64,000 nucleotides of DNA from positions 5,766,501-5,830,500 of the forward strand of contig NZ_JAUSZH010000001.1 of assembly GCF_030817355.1 (NCBI RefSeq), written 5' to 3'. Each line of letters opens with the position of its first letter. The stretch's first letter is position 1. The notes beneath the pieces were generated by a model. That model was given only the letters and a program-made list of their open reading frames with translations, had not been told where the DNA came from and made no database searches. Source of the DNA: Streptomyces sp. V1I1. Its GTDB lineage: Bacteria > Actinomycetota > Actinomycetes > Streptomycetales > Streptomycetaceae. This document shows positions 26,558 to 36,034 of the stretch, in pieces. A program made the translations under genes and the position numbers.

Positions 26558-27127
26558 ATGGGCGGTGCGACCGTGGTCTTCCTCGGCGTACCCGAGTCCG
26601 AGGTCGCGGGCCAGGCCGAGCAGCACGGCCAGTTCACTGTGGACCTCATCGATCTCGCGGATACGCCCCTGCCGCTCGAGCTGCCGCCCGTGCCGCCGGC
26701 GCTCGAGCCCGACATGGCCCGTCCCGCCGAGATGGCGGGCCTCACCCGGCGGATTGCGGCGGCCGACGCGATCGTCGTGGTGACGCCGGAGTACAACCGC
26801 AGCTTCCCGGCCTCGCTGAAGGCCGCCATCGACTGGCACTACACCGAGTGGCAGGCCAAGGCGGTCGGTTTCGTCGGCTACAGCGGGGGGAGCGGCGGCA
26901 TCCTGGCGGTGGAGCAGCTGCGCCAGGTCTTCGGCGAGTTGCAGGCCCACACGGTCCGCGACTACGTCGCCTTCCCCAGGTACTACGAGCTCTTCGGCCC
27001 CGACGGCATCCTCAGGGACCCCGAGGGCCCCAATGGCGCCGCGAAGGTACTGCTCGACCAGCTCCTGTGGTGGGGCTCGGTTCTCCACGACGCCCGGCGC
27101 GACCGCCCGTACACCACCGCGCATTAG
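26558..27127 (+). pseudogene. NADPH-dependent FMN reductase lacking its N-terminus
   Basis: From about 26605 the frame encodes most of a flavodoxin-fold reductase: FTVDLIDLADTPLPLELPPV, the flavin-site segment VVTPEYNRSFPASLKAAIDW, and GFVGYSGGSGGILAVEQLRQ. The expected first 30 residues, including the phosphate-binding GSTREGR loop that grips FMN phosphate, are absent. They are replaced by MGGATVVFLGVPESEV, unrelated to the family. ATG 26558 is only a possible start and has no ribosome site. Without the FMN-phosphate loop the product is unlikely to be active. The break coincides with the 5' truncation of the opposite-strand gene at 26540. Confidence 0.7.
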
Positions 27128-27308
27128 AGGATCATGCTGCGGCCGCTGCCGCGGTGTCGTACTGGCCCCGTTCCACGGGACGCGTTCGGGACGCAGTCGG
27201 GACGGGCCCTGCGGGGCACGTTCAGCGCATGCCTTGAAACGATCAATAGGACCGGGCGAGCGCGCCGGTGCGGTACGCCTGAAGGCCGCCGCATCCGCGT
27301 TCCCGAGG

Positions 27309-27349
27309 CGCCGCAGATCCTCCGTGAGGAACGCGGAGGATCTGCGGCG
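27309..27349. terminator. Perfect 16-bp hairpin between convergent genes
   Basis: CGCCGCAGATCCTCCG (27309-27324) pairs perfectly with CGGAGGATCTGCGGCG (27334-27349) around a nine-base loop. It lies between the reductase remnant and the convergent zinc-ribbon gene and should terminate both. Confidence 0.75.
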
Positions 27350-27373
27350 GGACGTACGGCTCATGTCGCGGTA

Positions 27374-28156
27374 TCAGGTCCGAGACGAGGAGTTGCGCTC
27401 GCGTAGTACGGGGAGCGCGCCTGCTTCACCAGGTCGGCCCCGTCCCTGCGCATCGGGCAAAGGCACACTCGTGGTGCTCGGCGCGGGACTGCCCGTGGGC
27501 GAGGCGCTGATACTGCCGGTAGGACTTGCGGAAGGGGGCGCCGTCGGCGAGGCCGATGGGCTGGGGCGGACACTGGAGGGGCGGGGCGTAGGCCCGGCTT
27601 TCACGGGCGGCGGACTGGTGGAGGCTGCGGGAGTTGGGGAAGCCGGTGCTTCGCGGTGAGTGGCCGGTGCGCGAGGGCGCTGAGTCGCACCACCGTTCCG
27701 GTTCCGGACGCTGCTTCTGGCCGGGTGCGTGGCCGGACGTTCCGGTGGACGTGAGGCTTTCGGCGATTTGGTGACGTGGACCTGGACTCGCTCCGGGCTC
27801 GGCGCTGTTCGTGGGTGGCCGGCGGTGTGCTGGAGCACCAGCGATGAAGCGGCCAGGCTGCCGAGCATGGCGACGGCGGCTGCGGCCAAAGTCCGACCGC
27901 CGTACTTCCTCCTCCGTCGCGGCGGACAGCCGCGCCGGGCTTCGGGCACATCGGTTTGGGGAGTGGGGGACCATGGGATGTCGGGGGCCTCGGAGGAGAC
28001 CGGTCCCTCGCTGAACAGGACCTCCAGCACCGCCTCGACTGCCGGAGCATCGCCGCTCCGATCGCTCGGCGGTGCCATATCGGAGTCGTATGTCCCGCAC
28101 TCCGGGCATGTCACGGTGCCGTTGAGGGCGCGGCGGCAGGGAACGCAGTAGTCCAT
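27374..28156 (-). CDS. SCO2400-like zinc-ribbon protein with Pro/Ser-rich tail, copy 1
   Basis: A 260-residue protein with an N-terminal zinc ribbon (MDYCVPCRRALNGTVTCPEC; Cys 4, 7, 17 and 20). A polybasic stretch RRRRK precedes one membrane helix (about residues 88-106). A long Pro/Ser/Thr/Ala tail follows, like a wall-spanning or glycosylated stalk. This order (cytosolic ribbon, basic patch, helix, external stalk) matches SCO2400-like proteins of unknown function. A paralogue lies at 54940-55635. The C-terminus here ends in an Arg/Ser-rich segment rather than the Cys-containing end of the paralogue, so it may be altered. Confidence 0.7.
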   Translation of the reverse strand: MDYCVPCRRALNGTVTCPECGTYDSDMAPPSDRSGDAPAVEAVLEVLFSEGPVSSEAPDIPWSPTPQTDVPEARRGCPPRRRRKYGGRTLAAAAVAMLGSLAASSLVLQHTAGHPRTAPSPERVQVHVTKSPKASRPPERPATHPARSSVRNRNGGATQRPRAPATHREAPASPTPAASTSPPPVKAGPTPRPSSVRPSPSASPTAPPSASPTGSISASPTGSPAPSTTSVPLPDAQGRGRPGEAGALPVLRERNSSSRT

Positions 28157-28658
28157 GGGCTCGACCGCTCAGTGCGTGAGTTGCTGGAAGGAACCGTGGT
28201 CGGCCCGCCAGGCTGGGCAGCAGCCGGCGGCCGGGAGACGGCTCTCGGCGCCTTTCGGAAGGATCCTTGGCATGTGCGAACCTCACTCACTCGCCGGTCT
28301 GTAGGCGGGTCACCGGTTACCGAGGTCAACGGGCCACAGCGAGCCAGCGTTCAATCAACGGCTGAAACGTGGGGCACGCAACTCTTTGGAGCTTTTGGCT
28401 GGTCACGCCAGCGCCCCTGGTTCGGTGCCCTGGCCGACAGCCATGGCTCAATCCGAGTCGGCTGCGTTCACTTCCTGGTGCTGACCGTCATCTTCGGCGT
28501 GGTGACTCTCTTCGCTGAAACGAATCCTCCGAGGCCAACGTGGAGAGCTTGCCGACTGTCCGGGACCGCCGGAGCCTGGCCGCTTCGCCGTGAGCCAGGG
28601 AGATGACGGCGGCGAACTCTGCTCCTGTGAAGCCGGAGTGAGGTCACCTGGGGACGGT
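28157..28658. other. Non-coding stretch, no recognisable gene
   Basis: About 500 bp upstream of the zinc-ribbon gene. A plus-strand frame here contains one hydrophobic run (VGCVHFLVLTVIFGVVTLFA) but lacks a proper start and similarity. Nothing else is evident. Confidence 0.4.
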
Positions 28659-28698
28659 GGTGAGCCCGCCCGGGGGTGGGTGTCGGGGCGGGCTCACC
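28659..28698 (-). terminator. Hairpin terminator downstream of the DUF4394 gene
   Basis: GGTGAGCCCGCCC (28659-28671) pairs perfectly with GGGCGGGCTCACC (28686-28698) over 13 bp with a 14-base loop. It lies 28 bp past the stop of the minus-strand gene at 28726. Confidence 0.75.
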
Positions 28699-28725
28699 AT
28701 TACCGGTCGGTGGACCGGAAGTGTC

Positions 28726-29595
28726 TCAGTTCGTGTCGAGTGCGATGGCTATGTCGGTGATGGGCAGCGGGAACTGCCCCACGCCGACCGTGGCCCCGGT
28801 GAACAGGTTGACGCTGTAGAGCGTCGCCGAGCCACTCGCCGAAGTGAGAGTGGCGAAAGCCGACACCGAGGTCGTCTTGCCGTTGGTCAGGTCGCTGAAG
28901 ATGTCAAAGCCCGCATTGAGGCCGGCGTCCACGCCGAGCGCGCCGGTCGGGGCCAGCGTGCCGTTGTTGGCCGGTGACTGGATGACGGCCTGGTCCGTGG
29001 CCGTGTTGATGTCGAACAGCGTGGTCGCGGTGTCCGCGTTCAAGTCGTTGTTCGTGTAGGCAGCGGCGGTGACGCCCCTGGTCGGCCCGGTCGCCGGGGG
29101 GGTGGTCAGTGTGGTGTCCTCGGTCGTGGTGCCGTTGGCGAGGTTGTGACGCAGGTTCTGGCCGTTGTCGCTGATCACCCGCAGCCGGTCGGCCGCGGGG
29201 TTGAAGTCGACCCCGAAGTTCGTGCCGTACAGCGGAACACTGAGCTGGGAGACCTTGGTGACAACCACGTCCGTGGTCGCCGGCGGGGTCTTGATCGTGT
29301 AGATGCCGCCTTGGTTGCCGACGCCGTACATGAGGCCGTTCTGCACGCGGAAGTCGATCCCGATCAGGGCGGTGTCGCCACTGAGCCCGGTGACGGCCCT
29401 GACCCAGTCGAGCACCTGGGGTCTGTCGGTGGTGAACGTGGCCATTAACGTGCCGTCACTCGAGATCCCGAACGCCCGCAGGCTGTCGGCCTGGGCCTGG
29501 GCCCAGCCGTTGCTCGGAGCTCCCACAACGAGTGCCGCCATGGCGGATGCGACCGCGACCGCCGCAGCCATTCTCTTGCTGATCCCTGCTTTCAT
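28726..29595 (-). CDS. Secreted DUF4394 protein
   Basis: A 289-residue protein with a signal peptide (MKAGISKRMAAAVAVASAMA, cleavage near GWAQA at residue 32). It resembles DUF4394 proteins: repeated beta-propeller-like blades such as GTNFGVDFNPAADRLRVISD, NLRHNLANGTTTEDTTL and TLYSVNLFTGATVGVGQFPL. The middle segment GVTAAAYTNNDLNADTATTL is also family-typical. The protein is exported and has no catalytic motif I can see. Asn/Thr/Asp richness may reflect calcium binding or surface exposure. It stands alone and is closed by a hairpin terminator. Confidence 0.88.
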   Translation of the reverse strand: MKAGISKRMAAAVAVASAMAALVVGAPSNGWAQAQADSLRAFGISSDGTLMATFTTDRPQVLDWVRAVTGLSGDTALIGIDFRVQNGLMYGVGNQGGIYTIKTPPATTDVVVTKVSQLSVPLYGTNFGVDFNPAADRLRVISDNGQNLRHNLANGTTTEDTTLTTPPATGPTRGVTAAAYTNNDLNADTATTLFDINTATDQAVIQSPANNGTLAPTGALGVDAGLNAGFDIFSDLTNGKTTSVSAFATLTSASGSATLYSVNLFTGATVGVGQFPLPITDIAIALDTN

Positions 29596-29938
29596 CGGCT
29601 CTTCCCTCCTGGTGAGCGTGTGGTGTGGCAGAGGCAGTGCGGCCTGGTCCGCTTGGCCGAACCATCAGCCGGCGACCACAAGCTATTTGGCAGGACTGGA
29701 CGTCCACTGGACGGTGATTGAACTACTCACATCGGCGTCTTGCGGGCACTCGAGGCAGGCGGCAGATCGGGAACACACCACACGAACGGCGTGCTCCCGC
29801 TGATGAATGCCGCGCAGACGGCGCGGTAGCCGCCGTTGTCGCACTCCACGTCCACCGTCAGGGCGTTGGCAGCGGCTCAGTCCGGCCGCGTCGACTGGAC
29901 ACCTGCTGGACGCCGACTGGACGTACGGCTCTGCGTGT
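29596..29938. other. Non-coding stretch between DUF4394 and AfsR-like genes
   Basis: About 340 bp. It should include the promoter of the minus-strand DUF4394 gene and the 3' flank of the AfsR-like gene. I see no clear hairpin or gene. Confidence 0.4.
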
Positions 29939-32856
29939 TCATAGGCCCGACGCGGTCGACGCGGCGGCTCCGGCCCAGGTCTCCAGAGCCTGGCGGGCGC
30001 GCGCGGCGCCCGCGTGTGCGCGTGCCAGCTGGTCGTGCTCGCCGGTGACGGTAGCGACCGTCGCGGCGGTGGAGTGGTGGACGAGCGCCTCGTCGTAGTG
30101 GCCGCTGCCGTTGAGCGCCTCGGCGAGGCCGTTGAGCGCCGACGCCTCGCCGTAGCCCTCCCCGTTCCCACGGAACAGTTCGAGGGCGCGCCGCTGATGG
30201 TCGGCCGCGGCAGCGAATGCGCCCTGCTGCAGACGGATGTCGCCGAGGCCGGACAGCGCGTACGCCTCGCCGCCGTGGTGCCCGAGTTGTCGGAAGAGGG
30301 CGAGGGCCTGCTGTTGGTGATCGGTCGCGTGTTCGTACTGGTCCAGCCGCAGGTGGACATTGCCGAGGTTGGTCAGTGTGCGTGCCTGGCCAACCTGGTC
30401 CCCGGTCTCCCGGTAGAGGGTGAGGGCTTGTTGATGGTCGCGTGCGGCGTCGCGGAGGCGGCCCAGCCGCCAGTGGAGATTGCCGAGGTTGGACAGGGTT
30501 CTGGCCTGCCCCGCGCGGTCCTCCGTCCCGCGGTGCAGTTCCAGGGCTCGTACGAGGTGGTCTGCGGCTGATCCGGCGTCGGCGAGCCGCCAGTGCACGA
30601 CACCGAGGTTGGTCAGTGCGTGGGCCTGTCCCCTCCGGTCACCGATCGCCTCGGCGGCGCGCAGAGCGTGGCGGTGGATCTCCAGCGCCTCGGAGTGGTG
30701 ACCTCCGTCGAGGTAGCGGAACAGGAGGGCGGCCAGGCGGACGGCGTGCCGGGGGCTGCCGCGGGCCGCGGCGACCGCGCAGATGGCGGCGAGGGTGGGG
30801 CGCTCGGTGTCCAGCCAAGCCCGTGCCGCGGCCGGGTCGCCGGCGATCGGAGAGACGTACGCCGGTAGCGCGACAGCAGGTCTGTGGTGCCGCTCGGCGG
30901 GGTAGAGGGCGTCCATGGCGGCCGCGGCCGTGCTCAGGTAGTGGTCGAAGATGCGGGTCAGCGCGGCCTGCCGGTCGGCCTCGGAGTCATGCGTACGGGT
31001 CAGGCGGTACGCGTAGGCGCGCAGCAGGTCGTGCGTGCCGAACCGGCCGGGCCGGGCGGGCTGCAGGAGGTGGGCGCGGGCCAGCAGCCCCAGCTTCCTG
31101 GCAACCTGGGCCGGGCCGTCACCGGCGGCGGCCCGCTCCTCGCCCGGCGCGTCGCCCATCAGGGCGGCGACGGCATGGGCGTCAGCCTCCGGCCCGGGGT
31201 GCAGGCTCAGCAGGCGGAAGGTGCGGGCGACGGGGCGGGCAGACGCTGGTACGACCAGGAGAACACCGCCTCCACCGCCGCGCGCCGGTCGCCGCCCGCA
31301 TCCAGGAGATCCAGTCGCCGCTGCTGGTCGGCCAGCTCCGCCACCAGGTCCACCAGCTGCAGCGACGGGCGGGCGACGGCGAGCTCGGCCGCGACCCGGA
31401 GCGCCAGCGGGAGCCGTACACACTGTTCGGCCAGGGCGGCGACCGGCCCCGGCTCGGTTTCGACCCGCGCGCCGATGAGCGTCCGCAACAGGGCGACCGC
31501 GTCGGGCAGCGGGAGCGGGCCCAAGCCGATGCGGCGGGCGCCGTGGAGGGCCACCAGGCCGGCCAGGCTGTCCCGGCTGGTGACCACGACGGTGCAGGAC
31601 GGCGAGCCGGGAAGCAGCGGGCGGACCTGCTCCTCGGACAGGGCGTTGTCCAGGACCACCAGCATCCGCCGGTCGGCGATCTCGGTCCGGTACCGGCCGG
31701 CGCGGTCGTCGACGTCGAGCGGGATCACGTCACCGGGAACCCCTAGGACGCTGAGGAACCGGGTGAGGGCGTCACCGGGCGGCATGGGGTGGTCCGGATC
31801 GTAGCCGCGCAGGTTGACGTAGAGCTGGCCGTCGGGAAACCGGTGCCGCGTCCGGTGCGCCCAGTGGACGGCCAGCGCGGTCTTCCCCACCCCGGCCGTG
31901 CCGGAGACCACCGAGACGGCCACCGCCGTTGGGCTTCCCTTCGCTCCGGTCAGCATCCGGTCGAGGGCCGACAGCTCCGTGTCCCGGCCGGCGAAGTCGG
32001 GCACATCCGCGGGCAACTGCGCGGGGAGCGCGCCGGCGACGCTCACCGGTACCGGGCCGGTGGCCGCGTCCTGGTCGGGGACACGCCCGTGGCCGGGAGG
32101 AGGCCTGGTGCGGCGGCGCAGCACGGAGACATAGGCCGCGGACAGCTCGGGGCCGGGGTCGACGCCGAGTTCATCGACCAGCAGGCGGCGGCTTCGCCGG
32201 TAGACGGCGACCGCCTGGTCGCGTCGCCCGACGGCCTGGTACGCCCGGATGAGCCGGGCCTGGGCGCCCTCGTCCAGCGGCTGCGCGGCCGCGGCCTCCT
32301 CCAGGACGGGGAGCACGCTGGGGCTCTTTCCCGCCGCGATCATGACTTCGCCGTACTGGGCCACCACGCCACGACGCTCCCCGGCCAGCGCGACGACCAT
32401 CGGGTGGGCGGCGAGGAACGGCAGGTCGGCGAGGGGCGGCTGCTGCCACAGCCCGAGCGCGTCGGCCAGCAGCGCCGCGGCCCGCTCCTGGCCGCCGTCC
32501 CGCCGTGCGGCCTCCGCCGCGGCGACCAGGTCCCGGAAGCGCAGCAGATCGATGACGTCGTACGGAACGCGCAGCGCGTAGCCGTCGCCGAGCCGGGGCA
32601 GCACCGCGCTGGGGGCGCGCGGCCGCCGCCCCGGCTCCAACAGCCGGCGCAAGTGCTTGATGTGGGTCTGGATGACGTTCGGCGCGCTCGCCGGGGGCCG
32701 CTCGCCCCACAGGGCGTCCGCGAGCCCGGAGAACGGCAGTTGCTGTCCACGGGACACGGCCAGCAGGGCGAGAGTCGCACGGCGCTGGGGCGAGCCGAGG
32801 TCGAGGCGTGTGCCGTCCCGCCAGGCACAGACCGGCCCGAGTACCTGAATGCGCAT
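29939..32856 (-). pseudogene. AfsR/SARP-type transcriptional activator split by one frameshift
   Basis: The gene would encode about 970 residues. ATG 32856 opens MRIQVLGPVCAWRDGTRLDL, an OmpR-like winged helix, followed by the BTAD domain (to about residue 245), an NB-ARC ATPase with P-loop SGTAGVGKTALAVHWA, and from 31.2 kb a long TPR array with repeats such as QARTLTNLGNVHLRLDQYEH. The first frame stops at 31207 just after VFSWSYQRL. The second picks up at VARTFRLLSLHPGPE, normally contiguous in AfsR proteins. Adding one base near 31,240 restores the expected spacing exactly. Both halves are otherwise clean, so this is a recent mutation or a sequence error. Intact, it would be a pathway-specific or global activator of secondary metabolism. 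Confidence 0.85.
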
Positions 32857-33091
32857 GAGCCCCCCGCCTCGCCGTTTCACAACTCCTCACCCTTCTCTCA
32901 TCAGCGGCATGTCCGGAAGGCACATTCCGGCCCAGTGCCGCACAGCCGCCGCCAGCCCGCCGGCCGTTCAGTGCCTGTCGATTCGCCGTCCAGTGGGGGT
33001 TGGAGAGTGATCGTGCGCATCTGCGTGACGATGCGCACGGGAAGAGCAGGTCATGTCCCGATCCCTGCGCGGCCGGCTGGCCGCGCTGCTG

Positions 33092-33161
33092 GTGGACAAC
33101 GACTTCGCCGCCGTGGCGGCGGTGCTCAAGGGAAGTGCAGCAGCGCGACGTTCGCGCCTGA
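33092..33161 (+). pseudogene. vapC 3'-end remnant
   Basis: These 70 bp match the last 69 bp of vapC (15955-16023). By eye 62 of 69 positions agree, plus one inserted G at about 33131. The first part still reads VDNDFAAVAAVLK, matching the VapC C-terminus, and after the insertion the third frame keeps the original stop. No other part of vapC or vapB is recognisable nearby. It is the scar of a second toxin gene. Confidence 0.8.
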
Positions 33162-33376
33162 CTAAGACTCGTTGTCAGCCACCGACTATGCCGACGGTTG
33201 GCGACCTGCTCCACAAACGGGCAGCACTCATCCCGCCGGGGACCGATCCGTACTACGGTGAAACGATGGGCGGTGACGATGCGTTGGGGGCGGGGGACAT
33301 GCGAGGCCCGGTGCCACTGCTGCTGCCAGTCGAACGGGCCAGCCCCGAGCCGCGGGGCCTCGTGAAGGGATCCAGG

Positions 33377-33733
33377 ATGATCCAGGTGGGCGATATCCGC
33401 GAGTGGCGCGGCTACGACGTCGTCGACCGCGACGGCCACAAGATCGGCAAGCTGGAAGCGATCTACGTGGACACCAGCACTGACGAGCCGGCCATGGCCA
33501 CTGTTCAGACCGGTCTGCCGACGCGTCACCGCCTGGTCTTCGTACCGCTGGACGGCGCGATTGTCGGACCCGGTTACGTCAGGGTCGTCCACGACAAGGC
33601 GTTGGTGAAGGAGTGCCCCTCCATCGGCACGGACGACGTCCTGCCCGCTGAGGAGGAGGAACCGATCTTCCGGCACTACGGCCTGACCTACCAGCCGGGC
33701 ACCGGCGGTGAGCGGCAGCTCGCCCGGCGCTGA
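33377..33733 (+). CDS. PRC-barrel domain protein
   Basis: ATG 33377, preceded by AAGGGA, gives 118 residues. The domain opens with MIQVGDIREWRGYDVVDRDG and continues with KIGKLEAIYVDTSTDEPAMA and RLVFVPLDGAIVGPGYVRV, the alternating strands of a PRC barrel. Such domains occur in photosynthetic reaction-centre H subunits, in RimM and in many stand-alone stress proteins of actinobacteria. The tail contains EEEEP and HYGLTYQPGTG. The precise role is unknown. The frame is open upstream through the vapC remnant, but similarity begins only at this ATG. Next comes a convergent DUF6131 gene. Confidence 0.85.
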   Translation: MIQVGDIREWRGYDVVDRDGHKIGKLEAIYVDTSTDEPAMATVQTGLPTRHRLVFVPLDGAIVGPGYVRVVHDKALVKECPSIGTDDVLPAEEEEPIFRHYGLTYQPGTGGERQLARR

Positions 33734-33922
33734 GAGTCCGCTCCTACGAAGGAGGCATCGGCGTCATCGCCCGAAAGCGCCGTCGGGTGGCCGCACGCCT
33801 TCTGCGCGTGTCGGCGCCGGGGCAGGGCGGTCGTGCCGACGTGCGGCAAGGCGAAAAGCGGTCCGACTGCCGGGTCGTGCTGCCAGGAACGGATCGGGAT
33901 GAACCGCAGGGGCCCGCACCCT

Positions 33923-34078
33923 CTACCAGTAGTGCCGTCGTCCGCGGACCGCGTGACCGAGCGATCCCAGGATCCACAGGACGGCCCCGATGACGATCAG
34001 AATGACCCCGATGGTCCACAGGATGGCGATGTTGGCGATGAAACCGATGACGAGCAGGAGGATTCCGAGGACGATCAT
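33923..34078 (-). CDS. DUF6131-like hydrophobic microprotein, copy 2
   Basis: A 51-residue protein, MIVLGILLLVIGFIANIAIL and then a second hydrophobic stretch, ending in RGRRHYW. It has the same length, two-helix layout and basic/aromatic end as copy 1 at 19305. A GGAGG six bases before the ATG is conserved as well. Divergent transcription from about 34.1 kb also serves the membrane-protein gene at 34245. Function is unknown. Confidence 0.8.
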   Translation of the reverse strand: MIVLGILLLVIGFIANIAILWTIGVILIVIGAVLWILGSLGHAVRGRRHYW

Positions 34079-34244
34079 GGTGTCCTCCGATCTCGCGGAG
34101 TGATCCTGTCCTGCTGGTCCCCCGCCCGCTTCGCGGCAAACCCCTGCACGGTGTTCGGATGCCGACGGCCCGCCTGTGACAGTGGCTTCCTTGACGGTGC
34201 AGATCTACCGTAGGGAGATACGAAGCAGATCCTTGGAGCGCGTC

Positions 34245-34691
34245 ATGATCGTCATCCTCGGACTCATCATCCTGCTCGCCGCGGTAGTCGTCGGCGTGGC
34301 CGGTGTTGTCACCAACAGCGGCAGCGCGCATGAGCTCACCGGCGGGTTCTCGGTATTCGGCTTCGACGTGACCGGCTCCACCGGCACGCTTTTCCTTTCC
34401 GGCATGATCGTCGGGGCGGCGGCCCTGTTCGGACTGAGCCTGCTCCTGACCGGCGCACGCCGCACCTCTCGCCGGGGCAGCACCGGGCGCCGCGGACTCA
34501 AGCAGTCGCGCCGCGAGACGGCTGCGGCCGGCCAGGGTCGCGACGACTTGATCGACCAACGAGAGTCCGCCCGCGCGGAGACGCCGAATGCGCGGGGGAA
34601 CGATTCACCCCAAGGCGATCGCCCTGTCGCTACGGACGGGGGTCGTCGGAGCAGGCCGCACTGGTTCGGGCACCGATCCGCCCCCCGGTAG
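34245..34691 (+). CDS. Two-helix membrane protein with basic tail
   Basis: ATG 34245 with GGAG six bases upstream gives 148 residues. Helix 1 is about residues 2-23 (IVILGLIILLAAVVVGVAGV), an external loop of about 28 residues contains FSVFGFDVTGSTGTLF, and helix 2 is near residues 49-70. The cytoplasmic tail is long, Arg/Gly/Ser-rich and probably disordered. I have seen similar proteins throughout Streptomyces but no named family. It is divergent from the DUF6131 gene and near a PRC-barrel gene, a grouping suggestive of envelope stress. Confidence 0.75.
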   Translation: MIVILGLIILLAAVVVGVAGVVTNSGSAHELTGGFSVFGFDVTGSTGTLFLSGMIVGAAALFGLSLLLTGARRTSRRGSTGRRGLKQSRRETAAAGQGRDDLIDQRESARAETPNARGNDSPQGDRPVATDGGRRSRPHWFGHRSAPR

Positions 34692-34921
34692 GCCGCCCTC
34701 GCACGCGCAGATCGCTCACTGGCAGGCGCCACCGATGTCCCTCCTCGCCCCCAGCGCGAAGACGGCCAGTGCTCCGGTCCGGTATATCGCGGACACCCCG
34801 GCCCCGCTGACCGGCAGCGCGGCCACGGCCGCGGTGCACACATCCACCACGCCGACCCGGGCACCAAGTCGGGCTGCTCCTGGGCGGCTGCCCGTACGCT
34901 CCGGACCTGGTCCTGAAATGG

Positions 34922-36034
34922 TCAGTACGGCCGGGTCGGCACCCTGGTGCGGTAGGCGCCCGGGGTCGCGCCGGTCCACCGGCGGAACGCGCGGATGAAT
35001 GCCGCCGCATCGGCGTACCCGAGCCGTACGGCGATCTGGTCCACTCCCAGTCCGAGGGTGGACAGCATCTCGACAGCGCGAGCGTGCCGCGCTCCGTCGA
35101 CGAGACGCCGGTAGGAAGTGCCCTCCACAGCCAGACGCCGGTGCAGTGTGCGGGTGGAGACGTGCAGCGCGGCTGCGGCAACACCCATGTCGGGGATCCC
35201 GTCCGGCCACTGCATGAGCAGTTCCCGTACCCGCGCCGCGAATTCGGTGTGGGCGCGCCGGGCCAGCAGGAGGCTGCACTCGCGTTCGCACACCTGCATC
35301 GTGTGGCGGTCCGCCTGCGGCAGCGACTGCTCCAGTACCGCGGCGAGGGTGACGATCGCGTTGCGCGGCGCCCCGAAGGCGATCGGCGCGTCGGTGAACG
35401 CCTCGTACGCTGCGGGCTCTTCAGGCCGTGGGAAGCGCACATCCAGCCGGAGGGGGGTGAAGGGCCGACCCAGAATGGTGTCCAGGATGGTGCGGATGTT
35501 GGCCATTTCCCGCTCGACGAAGAAGTGCCGGACGGGCTGGGGCACAAACCCGTCGTCCAGGACGAGGTGGACCTCGTCCCCGTCCTCCTGAAGGTGGATT
35601 CCGACCATGGTGAAGGTGAGTTCCAGGTAGCGCAGTCCCACAGCTGCCGCTTCGCGCAGCGTCGGGCTGGCCAGCAGTGCGAAGCCCCACACGCTGTACG
35701 TGCGCAGCGGAATCCGGCTGCCGACCTCCAGCCCCAGGCCGGGAGCGTCGCCTGTGGCGCGGACCAGGTTCTGCGCCACAACGAGCTCCTGCCAGGCGCG
35801 GACGTGTGCGGCATCGTCGGCGAGAGTGTTCTCGTCCACACCGCTGCCGTCGAGGCATGCCGGTACGGGAACTCCGCGCTCGACCCCGACATCCACCATC
35901 GCGCGTACGCCGGCGATGCCTCGCGGGAACAGCCGTGGAGGTGTGGAGACTTCGTCGACCCCCACCCCGTGTCCGGAACGGCCAACAGCATGGCCGCCAT
36001 TGCCTAGAACCAGCACTGCCAATCCCCCTAGCAT
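34922..36034 (-). CDS. AraC-family regulator with arabinose-binding-type (OruR-like) domain
   Basis: A 370-residue regulator. The N-terminal two thirds resemble the AraC 'arabinose-binding' sensor domain of OruR/ToxT-like regulators (SVWGFALLASPTLREAAAVG, LRYLELTFTMVGIHLQEDGD). The C-terminal pair of helix-turn-helix motifs includes VAAAALHVSTRTLHRRLAVE and VRLGYADAAAFIRAFRRWTG. The first 28 residues from ATG 36034 look non-homologous, and no ribosome site precedes that ATG, so the true start may be internal. It is divergent from the response-regulator gene at 36285 and could control the ketosynthase/ligase genes next door. Confidence 0.9.
   Translation of the reverse strand: MLGGLAVLVLGNGGHAVGRSGHGVGVDEVSTPPRLFPRGIAGVRAMVDVGVERGVPVPACLDGSGVDENTLADDAAHVRAWQELVVAQNLVRATGDAPGLGLEVGSRIPLRTYSVWGFALLASPTLREAAAVGLRYLELTFTMVGIHLQEDGDEVHLVLDDGFVPQPVRHFFVEREMANIRTILDTILGRPFTPLRLDVRFPRPEEPAAYEAFTDAPIAFGAPRNAIVTLAAVLEQSLPQADRHTMQVCERECSLLLARRAHTEFAARVRELLMQWPDGIPDMGVAAAALHVSTRTLHRRLAVEGTSYRRLVDGARHARAVEMLSTLGLGVDQIAVRLGYADAAAFIRAFRRWTGATPGAYRTRVPTRPY

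Noticed and set aside
24490..26829. 779-codon minus-strand open frame across the permease and binding-protein genes
   Set aside because: It is a mixture: an antisense shadow of the permease and reductase plus short true fragments of the binding-protein gene.
14972..34078. Direct-repeat attachment sites matching the tRNA 3' end
   Set aside because: I looked for a second copy of the T-arm/acceptor end downstream and did not find one by eye. A genome-wide search would be decisive.
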